DNA of 64,000 nt, from assembly GCA_964476045.1 (NCBI GenBank), contig CAYYYJ010000001.1, positions 73,513 through 137,512 of the forward strand, in the 5' to 3' direction. Positions within the stretch are counted from its first letter, which is position 1. The number at the start of each line of letters is the position of its first letter. Of this stretch, positions 45,880 to 53,123 are shown piece after piece. The notes beneath the pieces are model-generated. The model saw nothing but the letters and a program-made list of their open reading frames with translations, made no database searches and was not told the origin of the DNA. The stretch comes from CAYYYJ01 sp964476045. GTDB lineage: Archaea; Aenigmatarchaeota; Aenigmatarchaeia; QMZP01; JACQNV01. The position numbers were made by a program, and so were the translations under genes.

Positions 45880-46225
45880 TAGCCTTTTCTTTTAAAAAAG
45901 AAAATGCTATCCTACCGAAAAGAAAATAAATACATGTCCGCTTGGTTAAATATTTTCTACAAAGAAACGTTTCATCGAAAGAAAATATGCAGTTGGCTCC
46001 AGAGAGTTCAGAGCTTTTTGGTCGTTTCCGGCCTCTCTGGATAACCTCTCTAAAACCTTATGATCGTGTAATGCGCTCTTCAACGCTATTTGAGTTTGAC
46101 GAATTCTGGTAGATTGTGCCATAATATTATTTCATTTGTTAAATAAAGTAGGCGATTGATAGTCTCCAGTCGAACCCAAATTATCCTTTTAAAAACCTAT
46201 CCTGCCCTAAATTATATACTTTGAT
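45880..46225. other. Gene-free region with tRNA-intron-like sequence
   Basis: These 346 bases carry no convincing ORF. At 45880-45925 three 13-base blocks match the T-arm intron of tRNA-Ile in order and identically: TAGCCTTTTCTTT, AAAGAAAATGCTA and TACCGAAAAGAAA. A 27-base block at 45977-46003 resembles 10260-10286 (24 identical). CCAGAGAG and CTCTCTGG (around 46000-46040) form an 8-bp stem. No tRNA exon is recognisable. The end holds the AT-rich promoter of the HMG-CoA synthase gene. Confidence 0.5.
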
Positions 46226-47143
46226 ATGTCAGACATCGGTATCGTTGGTTATGGCGCATACATCCCTAGATTTAGGATTAAAGTAGAAGAGATAGCAAGA
46301 GTCTGGGGAAAGAATGCAGAAGATATAAAAAACGGTTTAATGGTCTTTGAGAAAAGCGTGCCTGATACAGATGAAGATACAATTACAATCTCTGTTGAGG
46401 CTGCCAAGAATGCGCTGCTCCGTGCGCAGATTGATCCGCAAGACATTGGAGCTGTTTACATTGGTTCAGAATCACATCCTTATGCAGTAAAGCCGTCCGG
46501 AACTGTAGTCGCAGATGCGCTCAACTTAAGCAATCACTTGATGGTCGCAGACTTTGAATTCGCATGCAAAGCAGGGACAGCAGCTATGCAATGCGCTTAC
46601 GGGCTCGTGAAAGCAGGCGAAATAAAATATGGTTTGGCTATTGGAGCAGACACCTCTCAGGGAAGGCCAGGCGATGCACTTGAGTTCACAGCAGCTGCTG
46701 GAGGCGCAGCATTCATAATTGGTAAAGATCCTCTTGCGAAACTTGAAGGGACATATTCCTTCACCACAGATACAGCAGATTTCTGGAGGCGGGAGGGGGA
46801 AGATTATCCAACTCACGCAGCGAGGTTCACAGGAAAGCCNNNNNNNNNNNNNNNNNNNNNNNNNNNNNNNNNNNNNNNNNNNNNNNNNNNNNNNNNNNNN
46901 NNNNNNNNNNNNNNNNNNNNNNNNNNNNNNNNNNNNNNNGTTTTGGATCTGGCAAAACCTGGCCAAAGGATTTTGATGACTTCGTATGGATCTGGAGCAG
47001 GGTCAGACTCTTTTAGCTGGGTTGTGACAGACAAGATTTTGGAGAAGCGCGATTTAGCGCCGAAGACTGCGAGTTACGTAAACAACAAAGAGTATGTTGA
47101 TTACGGGAAATACGTTAAACTGAGGAAAAAATTGAAATTATGA
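46226..47143 (+). CDS. Hydroxymethylglutaryl-CoA synthase (interrupted by an assembly gap)
   Basis: The enzyme joins acetyl-CoA and acetoacetyl-CoA on the mevalonate route to archaeal lipids. The N-terminal part is intact (GIVGYGAYIPRFRIKVEEIA) with the catalytic cysteine in FEFACKAGTAAMQ. The C-terminal part (LDLAKPGQRILMTSYGSGAGSDSF) resumes after 100 N (46840-46939). Archaeal HMG-CoA synthases have about 345-350 residues, while the two visible parts total about 271, so some 75 residues are hidden and the N run is shorter than the true gap. The stop overlaps the thiolase start by four bases. Confidence 0.92.
   Translation: MSDIGIVGYGAYIPRFRIKVEEIARVWGKNAEDIKNGLMVFEKSVPDTDEDTITISVEAAKNALLRAQIDPQDIGAVYIGSESHPYAVKPSGTVVADALNLSNHLMVADFEFACKAGTAAMQCAYGLVKAGEIKYGLAIGADTSQGRPGDALEFTAAAGGAAFIIGKDPLAKLEGTYSFTTDTADFWRREGEDYPTHAARFTGKXXXXXXXXXXXXXXXXXXXXXXXXXXXXXXXXXXVLDLAKPGQRILMTSYGSGAGSDSFSWVVTDKILEKRDLAPKTASYVNNKEYVDYGKYVKLRKKLKL
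46840..46939. other. Assembly gap of 100 N inside HMG-CoA synthase
   Basis: The fixed length of 100 marks a scaffold gap of unknown size. Protein length comparison suggests roughly 220 missing bases. Confidence 0.97.
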
Positions 47144-48309
47144 CAAGTAAAAGGGTAGCTGTTATTGGGGCTGGGTATACGAAATTTGATGAACACTGGG
47201 AAAAATCGCTCAGGGATCTTGCTACAGAAGCAGGCGGGAAAGCTTTACATGATGCAAAGCTCGAGGGCAGCAGCTTACAGGCTCTTTACATTGGAAATAT
47301 GTCAGGAGGCCGGTTCATCGGACAAGAGCACTTGGGAGCTCTAGCTGTAGACCAGGCTGGCCTTAATCCTATACCTGCGACCAGGATTGAAGGCGCGTGT
47401 GCTTCTGGAGCACTAGCTTTCAGAAAAGCTATGATATCAATCCAGGCAGGCGAGCATGACATAGTCATGGCTGCTGGCGCAGAGAAAATGACTGATGTAA
47501 AGGGTGAGCATGCTGTTGCCGCCCTAATGAGCGCTGGAGACCATGAATGGGAATCTGCGATAGGGTTGACTTTTTCTGCTTTGTATGCATTGATTGCGAG
47601 ATGTCACATGAAACAATACGGAACTACTAATGAACAAATGGCAATGGTCTCTGTTAATAATCACAAGAACGGGGCATTAAACCCTCTCGCGCAATATCCG
47701 TTTCCAATAACTTTAGAAGATGCTCTAACAGCGCCAATGATTTCAGATCCGCTAAGATTGTATGACTGCAGTCCTATCACAGACGGAGCTGCCGCAGTAA
47801 TTCTAGCCTCTGAAGAAACAGTAAAAAAATTAGGCATACAAAAACCTGTCTGGATTCTCGGTTCAGGCCAGGCTTCTGACACACTGGCTTTACACCACAG
47901 GAAAAGTTTCACGGAAATGGCTGCAACAAAAGCGGCCGCGAAGTTGGCTTACGAAAAAGCAAAGATGACCCCTGATAAAGTGAATGTTGCAGAAGTTCAT
48001 GACTGTTTTTCGATTAATGAGATAATTGCAATTGAAGATTTAGGTTTCTGCAAAAAGGGGGATGGCGGGAAATTTGTCGAACAAAATAAAATTGCGATTG
48101 GTGGGGAGAGGCCAATAAACACTTTAGGCGGGCTAAAATCTATAGGACATCCTGTTGGCGCTTCTGGCATCCGCCAAATAGCAGATTTAGTAAGACAGTT
48201 AAGGGGGGAAGCAGGGAAGCTACAAGTTAACGGAGCAAAGATTGGCCTAGCCCAGAATGTCGGGGGGACAGGGGCTACTGCTGTTGTAAATATTTTGGGG
48301 GTTGAATAA
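47140..48309 (+). CDS. Acetyl-CoA C-acetyltransferase (archaeal thiolase)
   Basis: The 389-residue thiolase supplies acetoacetyl-CoA to HMG-CoA synthase. Active residues appear in IEGACASGALAFRKAM (nucleophilic cysteine), VHDCFSINE and LKSIGHPVGASGIRQ (histidine). The gene overlaps the end of HMG-CoA synthase. In some archaea thiolase, HMG-CoA synthase and a DUF35 protein form one complex that channels the intermediate; the same trio is present here. Confidence 0.94.
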   Translation: MTSKRVAVIGAGYTKFDEHWEKSLRDLATEAGGKALHDAKLEGSSLQALYIGNMSGGRFIGQEHLGALAVDQAGLNPIPATRIEGACASGALAFRKAMISIQAGEHDIVMAAGAEKMTDVKGEHAVAALMSAGDHEWESAIGLTFSALYALIARCHMKQYGTTNEQMAMVSVNNHKNGALNPLAQYPFPITLEDALTAPMISDPLRLYDCSPITDGAAAVILASEETVKKLGIQKPVWILGSGQASDTLALHHRKSFTEMAATKAAAKLAYEKAKMTPDKVNVAEVHDCFSINEIIAIEDLGFCKKGDGGKFVEQNKIAIGGERPINTLGGLKSIGHPVGASGIRQIADLVRQLRGEAGKLQVNGAKIGLAQNVGGTGATAVVNILGVE

Positions 48310-48310
48310 A

Positions 48311-48580
48311 ATGGGAGCAGTTGTTGCACATAACCGTGGGAGAAGAAGATGCCTGATAGACCTGACAAGATATTTTGAATCGCATTTAGCGCAAACAGGC
48401 GCACTTGGCGATGATCTAAAAATAGTTACAAGAGGAATAGTTGAGGAAGACGAAAGGGGCGCCTACGATCTAGGCAATTTCAGGTCTGGCGATGTTGTGG
48501 CTGGAAGGAAAAGAGTGAATGGTGGTTATGAAATAGAAGTCCGCATAGCGGGAAATAGATATTCGTGGGTGAAGTTATGA
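48311..48580 (+). CDS. Unrecognised 89-residue protein within the mevalonate operon
   Basis: The ATG at 48311 follows one base after the thiolase stop, and the stop overlaps the next ATG (ATGA). The protein begins MGAVVAHNRGRRRCLID and is basic at the N-terminus with an acidic middle (RGIVEEDERGAYDL) and a beta-rich end. I recognise no family. The tight coupling on both sides shows it is expressed with thiolase and DUF35 and suggests an accessory role. Confidence 0.6.
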   Translation: MGAVVAHNRGRRRCLIDLTRYFESHLAQTGALGDDLKIVTRGIVEEDERGAYDLGNFRSGDVVAGRKRVNGGYEIEVRIAGNRYSWVKL

Positions 48581-48978
48581 GCAACGGATCAATACCTTTG
48601 TTTTGGAGATTGAAGAAGTCGAAGTATTGTTTGATTGGCACTAAATGCAAGACTTGCAGCCAATTATTTTTCCCGCCGAAGACGCTTTGCCCTACTTGCA
48701 GGAGGAAAGGGGATCTCGAAGAATTCCAGTTCTCTGGGCAAGGCGAAATACTATCCCATACGACTGTCCAGACACCTCCTGACGGCTTTGAAGCTTACGC
48801 GCCTTATGCAATAGCGCTGATAAAGTTAGCTGAAGGCGCTGTTATTTCTGGCCAAATAGTCGGGGACAATTCTAAAATCGATATAGGGAAGAAAGTAAAG
48901 CCTGTTTTTAGGAAGATGTACGAAGATGGGGCAGGCGGCGTCATCCACTACGGGATAAAGTTTCAGCTGGTCGAATAA
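48577..48978 (+). CDS. DUF35 OB-fold protein with rubredoxin-like zinc ribbon
   Basis: 133 residues from the ATG at 48577. The zinc ribbon is CKTCSQLFFPPKTLCPTC, followed by an OB-fold (EFQFSGQGEILSHTTV through GAVISGQIVGDN). DUF35 proteins bridge archaeal thiolase and HMG-CoA synthase in the acetoacetyl-CoA/HMG-CoA complex and bind the CoA moiety. The last 24 bases are repeated after the N gap at 49010-49109, an assembly artefact. Confidence 0.9.
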   Translation: MSNGSIPLFWRLKKSKYCLIGTKCKTCSQLFFPPKTLCPTCRRKGDLEEFQFSGQGEILSHTTVQTPPDGFEAYAPYAIALIKLAEGAVISGQIVGDNSKIDIGKKVKPVFRKMYEDGAGGVIHYGIKFQLVE

Positions 48979-49009
48979 GCTATTTCTATATAGGATAAAA
49001 TCCTATTAT

Positions 49010-49109
49010 NNNNNNNNNNNNNNNNNNNNNNNNNNNNNNNNNNNNNNNNNNNNNNNNNNNNNNNNNNNNNNNNNNNNNNNNNNNNNNNNNNNNNNNNNNN
49101 NNNNNNNNN
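49010..49109. other. Assembly gap of 100 N flanked by identical sequence
   Basis: The 55 bases before the gap (48955-49009) are repeated exactly after it (49110-49164), including the end of the DUF35 gene. Two contigs with overlapping ends were joined without merging, so the true gap is probably absent and the duplication false. Confidence 0.9.
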
Positions 49110-49144
49110 ATAAAGTTTCAGCTGGTCGAATAAGCTATTTCTAT

Positions 49145-49203
49145 ATAGGATAAAATCCTATTATTGTAGGGAAAAGTCATATTTATATAGTATAAAACCT
49201 TAT
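49145..49203 (+). promoter_or_regulatory. Paired operator-like palindromes before the orphan nucleotidyltransferase
   Basis: ATAGGAT-AAA-ATCCTAT (49145-49161) is a perfect inverted repeat. A degenerate copy with three differences lies at 49187-49203, 42 bases or about four turns downstream, overlapping a TATA-like element. This placement suits repression by the encoded winged-helix protein. Confidence 0.55.
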
Positions 49204-49299
49204 AAAAGCGTGGGAATCCCGGAAAATGAGATACGTGTCTTTTTTCTCTGATTGAAAAGATGTTTTCAGAAGTCAAAAAATCCTTTGAAAGGAGGGGCC

Positions 49300-50151
49300 A
49301 TGCTAAATAAAACAGACCTCAAAATACTGGAATTCTGTTCGATGAGATACAGACACTTGCAGCCAGCAGAAATTTCTAGAGGCGTAGGACTGCACATAAC
49401 AACTGTCGGGGACAGGCTAGAAAATCTTTATAAAAAACATTATCTCCTCAGGGAAAAATCAGGCAAAGGTTTTGCTTATAGGTTCAACTTCTCTGCAGAC
49501 CATGCCAGAAAATTCAGGCTATTCTCTGATATGAATTTTGTGTATTCATTAGGAATAGAGAAATTGGTAAAGTTTATTTTAGAAAATAGGGCCAATCCCG
49601 AAATCCTCTGCTGCGTCCTTTATGGTTCTGCAATAAAATCAAAGGGCTTTAACGATATAGACATGCTTATTGTGTATAAGCAAAACCCGATAAAAGCCCC
49701 AACAGATTTCGATATTTTCCAAATGGGCGTGAAATCTTTCAGGGAGCTGTTTTCAATAGGCGAGCCAAGGCTCCAGTCAGCTATTGTGACAGGGAGAATA
49801 GTTATTGATAACAATTTCTTATTCCCTTATCTGGAAAACAGCTTGCCTATCAAAGCTTCAGAGGATATAATCAGTGAAATCGGGAAAAAATATGATGTTG
49901 AGATAAAGTCTATACAGGCATTGAAGAAGCCTTCTGCTGAAGAGCTCAGGAAAAGTATTTTGGATCTCCTTCAGCTAAAGGCTGTGAAGGGATTTGCTTC
50001 GAACAGGGTCGCTGTGCCAGCTAAATCCGAATTAAAAAAAGAGCTTTCTATGATAGATCCGGAATTAAACAAAACCATTGAAAAAGTAAAGTCAGCAAAA
50101 ACATCTAAAGGCCTCTGGGAGATTTTCTACTCTGAAATCCTGGAGACATAA
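49300..50151 (+). CDS. Winged-helix nucleotidyltransferase, no HEPN partner adjacent
   Basis: The ATG at 49300 gives 283 residues and is preceded by GGAGG (49291-49295). The N-terminal winged helix is residues 1-70 (LKILEFCSMRYRHLQPAEISRG; TTVGDRLENLYKKHYLL). The nucleotidyltransferase core reads LYGSAIKSKGFNDIDMLIV, with GS and D-x-D. A C-terminal region of about 100 helical residues ends KGLWEIFYSEIL. No toxin follows, so it may act alone or carry its partner domain in the C-terminus. Confidence 0.7.
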   Translation: MLNKTDLKILEFCSMRYRHLQPAEISRGVGLHITTVGDRLENLYKKHYLLREKSGKGFAYRFNFSADHARKFRLFSDMNFVYSLGIEKLVKFILENRANPEILCCVLYGSAIKSKGFNDIDMLIVYKQNPIKAPTDFDIFQMGVKSFRELFSIGEPRLQSAIVTGRIVIDNNFLFPYLENSLPIKASEDIISEIGKKYDVEIKSIQALKKPSAEELRKSILDLLQLKAVKGFASNRVAVPAKSELKKELSMIDPELNKTIEKVKSAKTSKGLWEIFYSEILET

Positions 50152-50187
50152 ATAGCCTGATTTAAAGGGCTATTTACAATAATTACT

Positions 50188-51087
50188 ATGAACAAACTTC
50201 TTTTAGCCCTCCCGCTGGCTTTAGTTGTACTAATTTCAGGCTGCAGCATTCCAGGATTGCCAGACTTCGGTGGAGGCGGGGTCAAGAGCCAATACGAAAA
50301 TGATGTTGTGATTATCAAAGACCAAAGCGTGTTTCCGCAGAGCGTGAAAGCCAGCCAAGAAATAACGCTGGTTACCTACATCCAAAATTTGGGAGAGAGA
50401 ATTAAGATCGATGCGGATGTTAACCTATATGATACATGCGGAGTTTTTAAGGAAACAAAAGTTAGTAAACCGTCAGGTTGCAGTGGAGTTGGCTGTAAAG
50501 TTTCTCTCCAACCTCAAGAAGTAAAAGAGATAAACTGGAAATTAATTCCAGACGAAAGCAAAGTAAAAGTCCCTATAGCTGCATGCAAGCTAAAGGTGTC
50601 TGTCAGCTACCCATACAAAACAGATTCCCAGACAGAATTGTATTTCATAGAGGCAAATGAAGGGCAACGACAGCAGGAACAAGGGACATTCAGGGAAAAA
50701 AGTTCAGCAGCCCAAAAAAGCGAAGGGCCTGTGGTCGCGTATATTGAACCTGACAAAAATGTGAGGCAACCTATATTCAGCAACGCCAAAGATTTTGGAG
50801 TTTCCTTGTATGTGGAGAATAAAGGTTCGGGATTTTTACAGGAAATAAAAACAATAGATAAAGCAGAAGTAACAGCACAAGTATTACTGACTACACTTTC
50901 AAATTGTTGGACAACTGGTTTTGCTGCTGCAGACATCAAACTCATAAACAAGAAATCCCCGCCTCAGGCATGCAAATTAACTGTACCTACAACAATAACA
51001 TCAGAAAAAACAGCTAGAATAGAATCGTCAATAGACTACGTATACCAATTCAGAAAAGAGAGCCAGGTTACAATAGAGCCTGCTTAG
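50188..51087 (+). CDS. Secreted lipoprotein
   Basis: 299 residues with a signal peptide (MNKLLLALPLALVVLISGC) and a lipobox-like LISGC, which suggests lipid anchoring outside the cell. The mature part has two beta-rich repeats with a CARDB-like pattern, each with cysteines that may form disulphides (CGVF...CSGVGCKV and CWTTG...CKL). It is the first of three lipoproteins of similar size in tandem. Ligand unknown. Confidence 0.72.
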   Translation: MNKLLLALPLALVVLISGCSIPGLPDFGGGGVKSQYENDVVIIKDQSVFPQSVKASQEITLVTYIQNLGERIKIDADVNLYDTCGVFKETKVSKPSGCSGVGCKVSLQPQEVKEINWKLIPDESKVKVPIAACKLKVSVSYPYKTDSQTELYFIEANEGQRQQEQGTFREKSSAAQKSEGPVVAYIEPDKNVRQPIFSNAKDFGVSLYVENKGSGFLQEIKTIDKAEVTAQVLLTTLSNCWTTGFAAADIKLINKKSPPQACKLTVPTTITSEKTARIESSIDYVYQFRKESQVTIEPA

Positions 51088-51202
51088 CTCTGGTGGAAGC
51101 AATTTAAGGAAAATGCTCTGGAAATTAAGCTTTTTAGGAAAAAGCTTACTATATATAAACTTAAACCGCAAATATTAACTATTCTATTACTTTGTACTCA
51201 TT

Positions 51203-52156
51203 ATGGGAAAACACAAGAAACCTAAACTATATTTATTTGCAGCGCTTTTAGTTGGAGTCATTCTAGTCTCTGGATGCGCTGGAGGAAGCCAAGCTCCGAC
51301 AGGTCTGGGCAATGGCGTCTCTATTTTAGAGTTCCGATCGAATCAGGAAGGGGCACAGCTAAGATCTAATGAACCTGTCCAATTTACTGCCAGAATACAG
51401 AACCAAGGGACAATAAAAGCGAAGAATTTGAAGGTCAATGTTGTAGAGCTTTTGGATAAGGATAGATGGTCAGGAATAACAGAGCAATTTTTAGGTGACC
51501 TTACTGGATTTAACCAAGAGCAGAACTTGCCTGGACCTGTAAGAACAATAACTTTCAGTTCGAGAACACCACAATTCGGCGTCCAGCAAACAGTCCAGCC
51601 AAAACTCAGTGTGAAATATGATAATGTTTTGAAAGGCACTGGGACAATAACTTTGGTTGATACAGACACGTTTATCCAGAGAAAAGATTCTGGCAAAGGC
51701 CTTGTTACAGAGTTCGGAACATCTGATGCAGGCCCTCTTCAAATACAGATGGAAGTTCCAGAAGTCAGGACAACAACTCAGGGATCTACATACGATCTTC
51801 TTGTTCCAGTCCATATAGTAATTACAGACAAATTAGGTGTTCCAGCCACAGGCCATGTAACACAAGGGCTTGCGCAAAGCCAGGATTATACTTATCCTGT
51901 CAGAGTGAATATAAGATGGCCTTCCAGACTTTCTTTAGATTTCACAGGCTCTGACCCGCTATGCCAGAATGGCGTGATAAATCTGAACCAGGGAAAATCT
52001 TATGACACAACATGCATACTCAGGGTTACTAACCCGCCGCAGAGAGGTGCTGCAGCTGAAAAGGTCAGTTTTGAAGTAGAGCTCCAGTATACTTATGAAG
52101 TTTTGCAGTCTTTATCTCAGCCAATAACTGTCCTGAAGACATCAACTGGCTTCTAA
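51203..52156 (+). CDS. Secreted lipoprotein
   Basis: 317 residues with a signal peptide ending in the lipobox VSGCAGG. The rest is beta-rich with the NEPVQFTARIQNQGTIKAKNLKVNV type of CARDB/extracellular adhesion sandwich, then a second sandwich with a cysteine pair. It precedes a sister lipoprotein by six bases. The repeated arrangement suggests surface-exposed binding modules from gene duplication. Confidence 0.72.
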   Translation: MGKHKKPKLYLFAALLVGVILVSGCAGGSQAPTGLGNGVSILEFRSNQEGAQLRSNEPVQFTARIQNQGTIKAKNLKVNVVELLDKDRWSGITEQFLGDLTGFNQEQNLPGPVRTITFSSRTPQFGVQQTVQPKLSVKYDNVLKGTGTITLVDTDTFIQRKDSGKGLVTEFGTSDAGPLQIQMEVPEVRTTTQGSTYDLLVPVHIVITDKLGVPATGHVTQGLAQSQDYTYPVRVNIRWPSRLSLDFTGSDPLCQNGVINLNQGKSYDTTCILRVTNPPQRGAAAEKVSFEVELQYTYEVLQSLSQPITVLKTSTGF

Positions 52157-52162
52157 ATATTT

Positions 52163-53122
52163 ATGTTTAATTACAGATCAAAATCCGTCTTACTTCTATC
52201 AGTTCTTTTACTTGTTTTGGTTTCTGGATGCACAAGTTCTGATAAAAAAGGGGCTTCGTCTTCTGCGGTTGTTATAGAGGCTTTTGAGCCTGATATTAAG
52301 GGGATTCCAATAAATCCCGGTGAAGAATTACAGTTCAGTTTGATTGTCAGGAATACAGGGTCTGAGGACGCGAAAGATATAACTATCAATATAGCTGGGA
52401 TGGAAGGTTGGGATTCTGGTACGTGGACTGGAGGGTGCGCTCCTACAAATAGTATCAGCGGGAATATAGTTACAGGATTGATACCTAAACTTGCTCCGCC
52501 TAATCCAGAATTTGGGACTCCCGGAGAATCAAGGCAGTGCATACTCAAAACAAAAGCCCCTGCAGCTCTTCGCCTAGACCAAACATTCCAGCCTAAAGTT
52601 TCGATAAGATATACTTATGACAGCATTACTGTTGGCAGGATAACAATCCCTTCAAGAGAAAAGGTTGTGATAAGGCAAGATTCTGGACAAGCATTGGATG
52701 CTGAAACCACTTTCAAATCAGCAAGCCCGATTGATATTGATCTTAGCACTAGAGGCCAGGGGGGCCAAGTCCGAATTTCTGGATCTACTGATGTAAAATT
52801 CCCATTATTTATTACAGTAAGCAATCTTGGAGGCGGTTTTGTCTGTAAATCCCCTTCCTCCTGTTCAGACACGTTGAAAAAAGTTCCTTTACAAGTCGAA
52901 CCGAAAAGCCAGCTTCTGACTGTGCAAAGTTGTATCTCCGACAACGAAATAGATTTATTCAGGGGGCAGAGAGGAGAAATAAAGTGTGATTTGACTGCGA
53001 AAAAGAGCGCTGACAGGCTTGTTGACGACCTTGTTTCTGTCGAGGTCAAATCAACCGGATATGGATATACTATAGAGCAGCCTGGACCTGTAATAACTGT
53101 TAAAAGATCAGCAGCCTCCTGA
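52163..53122 (+). CDS. Secreted lipoprotein
   Basis: 319 residues with the lipobox LVSGCTSS. The first sandwich reads GEELQFSLIVRNTGSEDAKDI, clearly similar in pattern to the lipoprotein before it, and both end with beta strands followed by conserved CDL/CIL segments. Convergent with the endonuclease Q gene, which ends one base downstream. Function unknown. Confidence 0.72.
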   Translation: MFNYRSKSVLLLSVLLLVLVSGCTSSDKKGASSSAVVIEAFEPDIKGIPINPGEELQFSLIVRNTGSEDAKDITINIAGMEGWDSGTWTGGCAPTNSISGNIVTGLIPKLAPPNPEFGTPGESRQCILKTKAPAALRLDQTFQPKVSIRYTYDSITVGRITIPSREKVVIRQDSGQALDAETTFKSASPIDIDLSTRGQGGQVRISGSTDVKFPLFITVSNLGGGFVCKSPSSCSDTLKKVPLQVEPKSQLLTVQSCISDNEIDLFRGQRGEIKCDLTAKKSADRLVDDLVSVEVKSTGYGYTIEQPGPVITVKRSAAS

Positions 53123-53123
53123 A

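Noticed and set aside
46162..46195. T-loop-like GGGTTCGACT on the minus strand
   Set aside because: No matching T-stem strand, acceptor or anticodon arm is present and the upstream side runs into the HMG-CoA synthase promoter.
45880..46225. SRP RNA, RNase P RNA or an intron-split tRNA in this intergenic region
   Set aside because: I looked for the SRP helix 8 motif, RNase P conserved regions and tRNA exons on both strands and found none that hold together.
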